From NCBI GenBank assembly GCA_025361325.1, contig JANYAL010000251.1:1-14118 (forward strand): DNA of 14,118 nucleotides. Direction: 5' to 3'. The translations under genes were made by a program, and so were the position numbers. This document shows, in pieces, positions 5,595-12,295 of this stretch. Within the stretch, counting starts at the first letter, position 1, and every line of letters begins with the position of its first letter. Source of the DNA: Bacteroidota bacterium. Lineage in GTDB: Bacteria > Bacteroidota > Bacteroidia > Chitinophagales > Chitinophagaceae. The notes beneath the pieces were generated by a model that saw nothing but the letters and a program-made list of their open reading frames with translations, was not told the origin of the DNA and ran no database searches.

Positions 5595-7799
5595 ATTGTA
5601 TGCCTTGATGAATAGGGCGCCCAGGTTGCGGTAGGGCGGTATATAATCCTCCCAGGATTGCCTGGTCTCAGCATCGGCCGTGGCAAATTGTTTGGTTAAA
5701 GTTGCCCACATTGTTTTCCAGACCAATGGCTTTCCGGCTAAAAGGGCCTGGTTGATATAATTAATAATGGGTTTATTAATATCTCCTTTTCCAATCTCCT
5801 TGGTAGAAATGATATGGGCATCCGGACTGAATTCCAATACATGCTTCAGGTCATTGTATCCGCCGCAGGAACCCAGTATCACGATCTTGACATCGTCGGG
5901 CATCATTTGCAGGGTATGTGGCAGCCAATAGCTGTGTCCCCGGTGTATGACGATGGAGGGGTGCAGGTCGTTATTCAGCAGGTACTGGAAAAGATGCAGT
6001 TGGGCGGTGTCGTCCAGGTTTGTGTCACTGTCCAGCGGCCTGTTGGCATAGATCAGGATCTTTTGCCCCCTGAGCGAACGGATCTCAGCCCACTCCGGCT
6101 TCATGTACACATTCCAGTTTAAAGGGGAAAATGAACTCATGAAGCTTTTAAAATAATCCTGTCCGTCTTGGTCGCCATAGAAGAATACCTGTTGTATGAT
6201 GCGGTTGCTGTCGTCGGCCAGGTCTTTGGTTTCTATTTTGAAAATAGGAGGTATACCGGTTTCTTTTGCCAGGTCTATTGTGGAAGAGCTGTCGGCCGAC
6301 CGGAAGATGATCTTCAGCAGTCCATAGACCATTTTGCCATGATCGTTATTGTTTGATATTGCGGCAATTTCATTGTCGGTGACATGACACAGGATGGTCT
6401 TTAATAATTTTTTATTATTGATACTGCTGTAGGCATCTGCAACATCAACAGCGTCCTCGAGGTTACCGGTCTTGTCGAGGTTTGCTACAAAGGCCTGCAT
6501 GAGGACGGATGATTTGGATAAGGGCATGGTCTTCAGAAAATCATCCAGTTTGTTGAAATTGGCGGCCATCTTGATAAATTTCCTGAATTGATCGAAGTAA
6601 ACATGCAGTAAAAGGGAATCGCCCCTGGGGTTTGCACCCATGCGCTGCATCATGCGTTCAAAACTGTGTTTATAGCTGGAGGTATAGATCTCTGTTTCGC
6701 CCATCACCAACATATAATACAGGTCGGCAGGAGATAAAGGTTCGATGGCTTTCATCCTCACGGCGAGGTTAGGCTGGGCATGCAGTTCATTGATGGGGGT
6801 AATGAAATGTTTGAGGGCTTTTTGTTTCAGCATTTCCCGGAGCCCGTTGGCTCCCAGGAAGGCTATTGGTGTATCTTTTTGCGGTGAGGCCATCCGCCTG
6901 AAATATTCCATTTCCGTTCTTACCAAAAGTTTGAAATACCCAACGCTGTCATACCCGTTCTCCCCGTTACCTGCATATTTTTTTATGTCTTGAATGGTAA
7001 TTTTGCCACTTACCAGGTCATCGAGGAAAGGGAAGTACAGGAGTGCGCCTTCTGATTCACTGATGGCCAGTATGGTCTTTATCACCTTGTTGTTGTTTCT
7101 GCGTATGAGCTTTCCAACCGGTGTTTCCGAGGCCTGGGCAGCATTATATACGGCTGTTGGATTGTACCGGCTGCATACGGTTACCAGGCTGTCGGCGAAT
7201 GGTTCATTGCAGTAGGGCTTGATATTGTCTATTATCCTGTCGGGGTGAATGGAACTGTATTTCAGGAAAAGTATCTTTTTACATTCCTTATATCCGGGGT
7301 TATCGCTGAATATTGTGGTCAGAATATTTCCTGTTTCATAGGGCAGGTCTGCGATGACTTCCGCGATGCTGGTACCATTGATATTGTCTTTCATGGCTTT
7401 TTCAAAACCAGTCACCAGCATTTGGGCAAAAAGGGGATTGAACTCCTTTGATATCCATCCTACCCTGTATGCGGCGATCATTTTCTCGATATAACTGAGG
7501 TACCTTACCTTTTCATTATTCCTGGGAATAAGTGGATTGAGTTCAACAGAATCTGCCAGGTTTCTGGTTCGGTGAAACATGATATCAGACAGAGCCTGGT
7601 TTATCTCCTCATTGGCTGTTACTTTTATGAACTGGTCTAACTTTCCGTCTGTTTTATCCAGCGCGCTCAGTTCCGCATCGATACGTTCATGAAAAAGCTG
7701 CCGTTGAAGGGGAACAACAACCGTGTCAGCCCCGGCAAATGCATATAGCGAGCATGCCTGCAGCAGTACAAGGAGTGTTTTTCTTATAGTGTCATACAT
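5580..7799 (-). CDS. Secreted hypothetical protein with a caspase-like (CHAT/clan CD-type) C-terminal domain
   Basis: Starting at the ATG at 7799 the protein has 739 residues. This start gives a clean signal peptide (about 1-24: Lys/Arg, LLVLLQACSLYAF, then AGADT), while the longer frame to 7886 adds 29 residues without secretory character and would span a promoter-like element (7807-7814). Residues about 30-570 are mostly helical and not recognised. The C-terminus resembles clan CD peptidases: strand and His motif IVIHRGHSYW (616-625; candidate His622, with His619 nearby), a helix, then strand and Cys motif KIVILGSCGG (638-647; Cys645), followed by DAHIIST and a helix ending in AGKPLVWKTMW, as in CHAT domains. 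The His-Cys distance of about 23 fits. Peptidase activity and target are unproven; it could be an inactive scaffold. It stands alone, divergent from the two-component system. Confidence 0.6.
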   Translation of the reverse strand: MYDTIRKTLLVLLQACSLYAFAGADTVVVPLQRQLFHERIDAELSALDKTDGKLDQFIKVTANEEINQALSDIMFHRTRNLADSVELNPLIPRNNEKVRYLSYIEKMIAAYRVGWISKEFNPLFAQMLVTGFEKAMKDNINGTSIAEVIADLPYETGNILTTIFSDNPGYKECKKILFLKYSSIHPDRIIDNIKPYCNEPFADSLVTVCSRYNPTAVYNAAQASETPVGKLIRRNNNKVIKTILAISESEGALLYFPFLDDLVSGKITIQDIKKYAGNGENGYDSVGYFKLLVRTEMEYFRRMASPQKDTPIAFLGANGLREMLKQKALKHFITPINELHAQPNLAVRMKAIEPLSPADLYYMLVMGETEIYTSSYKHSFERMMQRMGANPRGDSLLLHVYFDQFRKFIKMAANFNKLDDFLKTMPLSKSSVLMQAFVANLDKTGNLEDAVDVADAYSSINNKKLLKTILCHVTDNEIAAISNNNDHGKMVYGLLKIIFRSADSSSTIDLAKETGIPPIFKIETKDLADDSNRIIQQVFFYGDQDGQDYFKSFMSSFSPLNWNVYMKPEWAEIRSLRGQKILIYANRPLDSDTNLDDTAQLHLFQYLLNNDLHPSIVIHRGHSYWLPHTLQMMPDDVKIVILGSCGGYNDLKHVLEFSPDAHIISTKEIGKGDINKPIINYINQALLAGKPLVWKTMWATLTKQFATADAETRQSWEDYIPPYRNLGALFIKAYNKKNP

Positions 7800-7806
7800 T
7801 CTATTG

Positions 7807-7814
7807 CAAAGATG
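7807..7814 (-). promoter_or_regulatory. -7-like element of the caspase-like gene
   Basis: CATCTTTG on the minus strand (7814-7807) differs from TAnnTTTG by one base. It ends 7 bp before the ATG at 7799, so transcription would start within a few bases of that codon. This agrees with 7799, not 7886, as the translation start. Confidence 0.3.
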
Positions 7815-7941
7815 CTGAAAATACACGGTTTGTTGATTTCGGGGCCCAGGGACAGAGAATTTGGCTTTGGATTGGATAAGTTTCACTTACCAGATCTGAT
7901 GATCAGGGGATAAATGATATGGTTATAGGGAATCGGGCAGG

Positions 7942-7949
7942 TATATTTG
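7942..7949 (+). promoter_or_regulatory. Second, distal promoter candidate for the response regulator
   Basis: TAtaTTTG fits the -7 consensus and lies in the divergent intergenic region about 93 bp before the regulator start at 8043. No good TTG box is seen at the expected distance, so it is weaker than the proximal candidate at 8006-8035. Confidence 0.25.
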
Positions 7950-8005
7950 TAAGGATGGGCCTTTTCCGTTAACAATTTGATAATACTTCTGGGGTGCTAA
8001 ATGAA

Positions 8006-8035
8006 TTGGCTGCTTGCTTCTATATATTACTTTTG
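8006..8035 (+). promoter_or_regulatory. Promoter of the response regulator gene
   Basis: TTG (8006-8008), a 19-bp spacer and TActTTTG (8028-8035) form a full match to the Bacteroidota TTG-N19-TAnnTTTG promoter. The -7 box ends 7 bp before the ATG at 8043, so the leader is only a few bases long. The promoter overlaps the codons that an ATG at 8001 would use, which rules out that upstream start. Confidence 0.7.
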
Positions 8036-8042
8036 TTTCTGT

Positions 8043-8726
8043 ATGAGTGTACCTGCTGTCTTAAAAAAGATCCTGATCGCTGATGATGAACCGGATATTC
8101 TTGAGATTGTCCGTTATAACCTGATTTCGGAAGGATATACCGTTTTTACTGCAAAAGACGGGAATGAAGCCATAGAAATGGCAAAAAGACAGCAACCCGA
8201 CCTTATCCTGCTGGATATCATGATGCCCGGTAAGAACGGGATCGAGGTATGTAATCTGCTTCGGATGCAACCTGCATTCAAAGATACTCTGATCGTGTTC
8301 CTGACGGCATTGAGTGATGAGGGTACCGAGATAAAAGGTTTGGAAACAGGCGCTGATGATTATATCACTAAGCCTATCAGCCCCAAAGTGCTGCTCAGCA
8401 AAGTCAATGCCTTGTTCAGGCGCATCACCAAGGGCGATACAGGTATTTTAACGATAGGCGATCTTGTGATTGACAGGGAGAAATACATGGTCATTTTCCA
8501 GGGTCAGGACATCATACTGGCACGTAAGGAATTTGAATTACTGGCCTTACTGGCAAGCAAACCCGGAAAGGTTTTTCTCCGCAATGAGATCCTGAACCAG
8601 GTTTGGGGAACAGAGGTCATTGTAGGAGACCGGACGATTGATGTACACATCCGTAAGATCCGGCAGAAACTGAACCTGGATTGTATCACTACTGTTAAAG
8701 GGGTAGGCTATAAATTTGAATTATGA
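8043..8726 (+). CDS. OmpR/PhoB-family response regulator
   Basis: This is a two-component transcription regulator of 227 residues, the normal family length. The receiver domain (about 8-125) has the acidic pair D14-D15, the phospho-acceptor D58 in LLDIMMPG, the switch Thr88 and the invariant Lys110 in ITKP. A short linker leads to a winged-helix DNA-binding domain (about 132-227) with the family's hallmarks: ARKEFELLALLASKPG, the recognition helix GDRTIDVHIRKIRQKL and the C-terminal wing TTVKGVGYKFEL. An in-frame ATG at 8001 would add 14 residues (NWLLASIYYFCFC) unlike a receiver domain and would overlap the promoter, so 8043 is chosen. The histidine kinase follows after 115 bp on the same strand and is the likely partner. 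The signal and target genes cannot be told from sequence. Confidence 0.95.
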   Translation: MSVPAVLKKILIADDEPDILEIVRYNLISEGYTVFTAKDGNEAIEMAKRQQPDLILLDIMMPGKNGIEVCNLLRMQPAFKDTLIVFLTALSDEGTEIKGLETGADDYITKPISPKVLLSKVNALFRRITKGDTGILTIGDLVIDREKYMVIFQGQDIILARKEFELLALLASKPGKVFLRNEILNQVWGTEVIVGDRTIDVHIRKIRQKLNLDCITTVKGVGYKFEL

Positions 8727-8804
8727 CCCCCATGCTTTTTGACCCGGGACTGCCAGTCTCCCTGTGACGGAAAAAAATATTAAATTACATACGATACGGA
8801 TAGC

Positions 8805-8821
8805 AGCTATCGGCTATAGCT
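8805..8821. repeat. Short inverted repeat between regulator and kinase
   Basis: AGCTAT (8805-8810) and ATAGCT (8816-8821) flank a 5-base loop, about 20 bp before the kinase start. It lies among other AGCTA-like words. No T-run follows, so it is not a terminator. A small hairpin in the kinase leader is possible. Confidence 0.35.
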
Positions 8822-8841
8822 AAAAGCTAACCGTTTTCCCG

Positions 8842-9891
8842 ATGCTCCCTCAAAAAAATCTTTCCCCACAACAGTTAGCAGCCCTTACCGCACTGGCCCT
8901 GTCGCTACCTATTGCGCTGGGATTCTTCATTATCAAACCGGTATGGTGGGTTGCATTACTCTCTTTTTTGCTGGTCTTCCTGGGTGCTTTTGGAATGATT
9001 CTGTATGGCCTGCAATCCTTTATATACCGTAAGATCAAGATCATCTATAAATTCATTTACCAAACCAAGGCCAGTAAGAAGGAAGAATTCTATTACAAGA
9101 ATTTCCTGCCGCAGAAGACTATTGATGAGGTAAGCAAAGATGTGGAGAGTTGGGCAGAGCAGCATAAGACCGAAATAGAGATGCTTCAGCAGAATGAGGC
9201 ATTCCGGAAGGAATTCCTGCAGAACCTGAGCCATGAACTGAAGACCCCAATATTTGCTATACAGGGATATGTGGATACTTTGATCAACGGTGCACTGGAA
9301 AACCCGGATGTGAACAGAAAATTCCTGCTCAGTACATCACGGAATATAGACCGCCTGGTGAACCTGGTGGATGACCTGGATGAGATCACCAGGCTGGAAA
9401 TGGGGGAACAGCTTTTATTGAAAAGCGGATTTATCGTACAGGACCTGGTGAAAGAAGTGTATGAAACCCTGTCCATCCGTGCAGATGAAAAGGAGATCCG
9501 GTGCACCATCAAAAAAGGATGTGAATTGCCTTTAACTGTTTATGCCGACAAGGAAAAGATAAGACAGGTTTTGATAAACCTCGTTGATAACGCCATCAAA
9601 TATGGCAAGCAGAATGGTACCATCGAATCCAGTTTTTACAAGGTAGACGGAGCAAGGGTATTGGTGGAGATCAGTGATGACGGTGCCGGCATTGCAGAAG
9701 AACACCTCAACCGGATCTTTGAACGGTTTTACCGGACCGACCTGGCGAGAAGCCGTAAAGTAGCGGGCAGTGGCCTGGGATTATCCATTTGTAAACATAT
9801 TATAGAAGCACACGGACAGACCATACATGTGCGCAGCAAGATTGATGTGGGTAGTACCTTTGGGTTTACTTTGCAGAGCAGGAAAGATTAG
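8842..9891 (+). CDS. Membrane sensor histidine kinase, PhoR-like
   Basis: The 349-residue kinase autophosphorylates on His and passes the phosphate to a response regulator, most likely the one encoded just upstream. Two membrane helices at about 12-31 and 35-60 are separated by only a few residues, so there is no real extracytoplasmic sensor domain. The signal may be sensed in the membrane or through another protein. A charged linker (about 62-120) leads to the H-box NLSHELKTP with His131. The ATPase domain carries the N-box NLVDNAIKYG (Asn250), G1 DDGAGI (Asp280), F-box FERFYR (293-298) and G2 GSGLGLSI (309-316). All key residues are intact. No promoter of its own is evident, so it is probably cotranscribed with the regulator. 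It ends 97 bp before the convergent small membrane protein gene. Confidence 0.94.
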   Translation: MLPQKNLSPQQLAALTALALSLPIALGFFIIKPVWWVALLSFLLVFLGAFGMILYGLQSFIYRKIKIIYKFIYQTKASKKEEFYYKNFLPQKTIDEVSKDVESWAEQHKTEIEMLQQNEAFRKEFLQNLSHELKTPIFAIQGYVDTLINGALENPDVNRKFLLSTSRNIDRLVNLVDDLDEITRLEMGEQLLLKSGFIVQDLVKEVYETLSIRADEKEIRCTIKKGCELPLTVYADKEKIRQVLINLVDNAIKYGKQNGTIESSFYKVDGARVLVEISDDGAGIAEEHLNRIFERFYRTDLARSRKVAGSGLGLSICKHIIEAHGQTIHVRSKIDVGSTFGFTLQSRKD

Positions 9892-9935
9892 ACCGCTCTT
9901 ATTTGCAATCTTTGTACTGCAGAAAAGCTGTTCTT

Positions 9936-9965
9936 CAGCGTATTAATTAAGTATATATTACGCTG
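9936..9965. repeat. Inverted repeat between convergent genes
   Basis: CAGCGTA (9936-9942) and TACGCTG (9959-9965) are exact reverse complements around a 16-base AT-rich loop. It lies between the 3' ends of the histidine kinase (+) and the 56-residue protein (-). It has no T-run of intrinsic-terminator quality, but its position suggests a role in 3' end formation. Confidence 0.4.
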
Positions 9966-9987
9966 CGTGCAGGTTAATTTAAGAGAT

Positions 9988-10158
9988 CTATTTCACTATT
10001 TTTTCAATATCCCGATCTTTCTCCTCTTCTTTTGATACAGGAAAATCATCATTCAGTTGATGTTCAAATTCTTTTTCATCTTTTTGATTGCGTAGTATTA
10101 AGAAGATCACTAAGGCAATAAGGACTAAACCGGTTGGGATAAGTATATACCAGTTCAT
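9988..10158 (-). CDS. Small single-pass membrane protein, 56 residues
   Basis: This short frame starts at ATG 10158 and ends at TAG 9988-9990. The protein starts MNWYILIPTG and has one membrane helix (about 4-22, rich in Leu, Ile and Val), then a positively charged edge (RNQK) and a strongly charged, acidic cytoplasmic tail (DEKEFEHQLNDDF, then EEEKDRDIEK). The order of hydrophobic helix, Arg/Lys border and charged tail follows the positive-inside rule and is hard to get by chance. From memory, similar small proteins with NQKDEKEFE after a membrane helix are found in Bacteroidota, with no known function. It is divergent from the pyruvate kinase gene and convergent with the kinase. No clear promoter element was found upstream. 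Confidence 0.75.
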   Translation of the reverse strand: MNWYILIPTGLVLIALVIFLILRNQKDEKEFEHQLNDDFPVSKEEEKDRDIEKIVK

Positions 10159-10240
10159 GTGGTTGATTTTAGCGAATGTTTGATAAGATCATAAAGATGA
10201 AAATTACCTCACTAAAAAAGGTAAATCATTTAAACTGCAT

Positions 10241-10248
10241 TAAGTTTG
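10241..10248 (+). promoter_or_regulatory. -7 element upstream of the pyruvate kinase gene
   Basis: TAagTTTG fits TAnnTTTG and lies 64 bp before the ATG at 10313. No TTG box is visible 17-21 bp upstream. If used, the leader would be roughly 60 nt and would contain a three-codon frame (ATG AAT ATT TAA) about 20 bp before the start codon. Confidence 0.4.
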
Positions 10249-10312
10249 TGTTAACAGAAAAAGTGCTGCTTAATTTTTCTGAACTTGACAATGAATATTT
10301 AACCTGAAGATC

Positions 10313-11761
10313 ATGGTACTATCACAGGAATTATTGCGGCTCAGGCATGAATTGGAACAGATTGATCTCAGCATGTTGCAGGCTGAAGTTTTTTTCGCTC
10401 ACCTTACTGATAAAGTACATCCCTCCAATAGTAAGATTGCACTGAACCTCCTGCATTACCTGGTATTGCGTAGCCTTGATATCCGTGAACTGCAGGATCG
10501 GCTGCATGCGGCCGGCGTATCCTCACTGGCAAGTTCTGAAAGTCACATCCGCGGACAGCTGCTTTCCATCATACAGCGCCTGGGCAAAGGAACTAAATTG
10601 CCTGAAAAAGTGTTCAGTTATGAAAGCAGTAAAAAATCGCTGGATACCAAAGCTTCCGCTCTTTTTGGAAAGCGGCAAAACGACCAGTTACCTTTTGTAA
10701 TGGTTACATTTGATACAGCACTGGCCAATGACTATGCCGCAGTAAAGAACCTCCTTCAGTCGGGCATGAGCGTTGCCCGTATCAATTGTGCCCATGATGA
10801 TGAAAGCACCTGGTTCAGGATGATACAGCATATTCGCCGGGCCTCTAAGATAACGGGGTTAGGATGCAAGATTTATATGGACCTTGCCGGTCCAAAGATC
10901 CGTACCGTATTGAACGGTAAGAATAAAATAAAAGTGCATGAAGGACAACTGATCTACCTCACCGATGAAGCACATCTTAAAAAGAATGCAGAAGCTACTA
11001 TAGGCTGCACCATCAAGGGTATTGCGAAACAATTACATGTGGGCGACAATGTCTTGTTCGATGACGGCCTGATAGAAGCCAGGGTAGAAAGGGTGGCAGG
11101 CACTAAGGTTGCCCTGCTGATCATGCGTATTTCCTCCAAGAAACCCTATATTAAGAAAGAAAAAGGTATCAACTTCCCCGACTCGAGCCTGTTGTTTTCT
11201 GCTTTAACGGAGTATGACCATAAATGCCTGCCTTTTATAACAAAACATGCCGATATGGTCGGATATTCTTTCGTGCGAAATACCAAGGACCTGATGGAAT
11301 TAAGGGAGGCCATGGGGAAACACAAAAAGACAAATCTGATCATAAAGATCGAAACGCCTGATGCGGTCAAGAATCTTCCCTCACTGCTATTTAGTGGTAT
11401 GGAGGAAGAGTATGTAGGTGTAATGATCGCCCGTGGCGACCTTGCCGTTGAGATCGGGTTTGAACGCATGGGCGAGATCCAGGAAGAGATCCTTTGGATC
11501 TGCGAAGCGGCACATGTACCGGTGATCTGGGCAACACAGGTACTCGAGAACCTGAACAAGTCGGGTGTTGCCACCCGGTCGGAGATAACAGATGCTACCC
11601 ATGCTGCTCAGGCCGATTGTGTAATGATCAATAAAGGTCAATATATAATACGGGGGATAGAAACATTGAAGGATATCTTTTTAAGAAGCGGGGGGCACCA
11701 TGTAAAGAAACGATATACTTTCAGGCCCCTGGCCATAGCTAGCCGTTTTATGGCGCAATAA
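10313..11761 (+). CDS. Atypical pyruvate kinase: N-terminal extension, no C-terminal domain
   Basis: Pyruvate kinase transfers phosphate from phosphoenolpyruvate to ADP at the end of glycolysis. The 482-residue protein has an unrecognised helical extension (about 1-125), then the TIM-barrel A domain starting at PFVMVTFDT, with GMSVARINCAH (151-161) for the usual 'GMnvaRlNfSHG'. The B domain insert (about 200-285) contains GDNVLFDDGLIEARV. The A domain resumes with SFVR, catalytic Lys345 and Glu347 in IIKIET, Asp376 in ARGDLAVEI, Thr408 in WATQVLE and TRSEITDA. It ends about 45 residues after ADCVMIN, so the C domain that binds effectors and forms the tetramer interface is missing. At the K+ site Ser is A160 and Thr is L191; K195 stands where K+-dependent enzymes have Glu117. 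This suggests a K+-independent, non-allosteric enzyme or a kinase relative with another role. Confidence 0.85.
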   Translation: MVLSQELLRLRHELEQIDLSMLQAEVFFAHLTDKVHPSNSKIALNLLHYLVLRSLDIRELQDRLHAAGVSSLASSESHIRGQLLSIIQRLGKGTKLPEKVFSYESSKKSLDTKASALFGKRQNDQLPFVMVTFDTALANDYAAVKNLLQSGMSVARINCAHDDESTWFRMIQHIRRASKITGLGCKIYMDLAGPKIRTVLNGKNKIKVHEGQLIYLTDEAHLKKNAEATIGCTIKGIAKQLHVGDNVLFDDGLIEARVERVAGTKVALLIMRISSKKPYIKKEKGINFPDSSLLFSALTEYDHKCLPFITKHADMVGYSFVRNTKDLMELREAMGKHKKTNLIIKIETPDAVKNLPSLLFSGMEEEYVGVMIARGDLAVEIGFERMGEIQEEILWICEAAHVPVIWATQVLENLNKSGVATRSEITDATHAAQADCVMINKGQYIIRGIETLKDIFLRSGGHHVKKRYTFRPLAIASRFMAQ

Positions 11762-11929
11762 AGTTTTTCCAGTCTTTTTATTTTCTCTCCATTCTCTTTC
11801 TCCAGATCCCTACAAGAATGTAACTGGACCTGGTAATTATTAATAGAAAAGTCTGAAATACAACAATTTATGACCGGTTAGGCACACAGTAAATAGTTGC
11901 AATACTAACAAAACGTCAAAGAATTAACA

Positions 11930-11958
11930 TTGTAAGACAGCAGCTTATATTAAATTTA
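11930..11958 (+). promoter_or_regulatory. Promoter candidate of the Lys-rich protein gene
   Basis: TTG (11930-11932), an 18-bp spacer and TAaaTTTa (11951-11958) match the Bacteroidota promoter except for the last base. The predicted leader is about 30 nt and A-rich (ACATAAACAAT) before the ATG at 11994. The rest of the 232-bp gap after the pyruvate kinase gene holds nothing recognisable, and no terminator was found there. Confidence 0.4.
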
Positions 11959-11993
11959 CGTTACCAATTTAAAGCATACAATACATAAACAAT

Positions 11994-12281
11994 ATGATAA
12001 ATAAGAAATTAAATAAGAATAATAAAGACACATTTTCAAAAAGGATCATTAAAGAGATCACACCAATACTGGCAAATGCCTTAATAAAATTGAAAGGCGA
12101 ACTGGGGGATAAGAAATTTGAAAAGCGTATAAAGAAAGCGGCCAAAGTAATGGCTCACGGAATAAAAGAAAAACCAGTTAAAAAGGCTGTGCCGGTGAAG
12201 AAGATCCTGGTAAAGGCCATAAAACACACGGGTAAGCCTGCAACAACAAAGAAAGCACTTAAGAGCGGGTCGAAAAAATAA
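11994..12281 (+). CDS. Lys-rich basic protein, histone H1-like tail
   Basis: This 95-residue protein contains 28 Lys and 2 Arg. The N-terminal half is a predicted helical region (about 15-57: FSKRIIKEITPILANALIK, then GELGDKKFEKRIKKAAKVMAHG) that could be a small folded domain. The C-terminal half (about 58-95) is a low-complexity Lys/Ala/Pro/Val tail (KPVKKAVPVKK and TKKALKSGSKK), similar in composition to histone H1-like and other bacterial nucleoid proteins. Nucleic-acid binding is inferred from composition only; no specific family is recognised. It has no signal peptide and is expected in the cytoplasm. A good promoter candidate lies 36 bp upstream. Its stop codon is only 14 bp from the 3' end of the convergent phosphatase gene. 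Confidence 0.75.
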   Translation: MINKKLNKNNKDTFSKRIIKEITPILANALIKLKGELGDKKFEKRIKKAAKVMAHGIKEKPVKKAVPVKKILVKAIKHTGKPATTKKALKSGSKK

Positions 12282-12295
12282 GTCCCACGCTACTA

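Noticed and set aside
5510-5608. GTG-started frame of about 32 residues on the plus strand
   Set aside because: It is antisense to the caspase-like gene's 3' end, has a non-ATG start and no ribosome binding site or known motif.
7800-7886. Upstream ATG at 7886 for the caspase-like gene
   Set aside because: The extra 29 residues have no secretory character and would hide a good signal peptide; a -7-like box lies inside this extension.
8001-8042. Upstream ATG at 8001 for the response regulator
   Set aside because: The extra 14 residues precede a standard receiver start and overlap a full-consensus promoter at 8006-8035.
8723-8767. 14-codon frame whose ATG overlaps the regulator stop (ATGA)
   Set aside because: The overlap resembles translational coupling, but the peptide is very short and has no recognisable feature.
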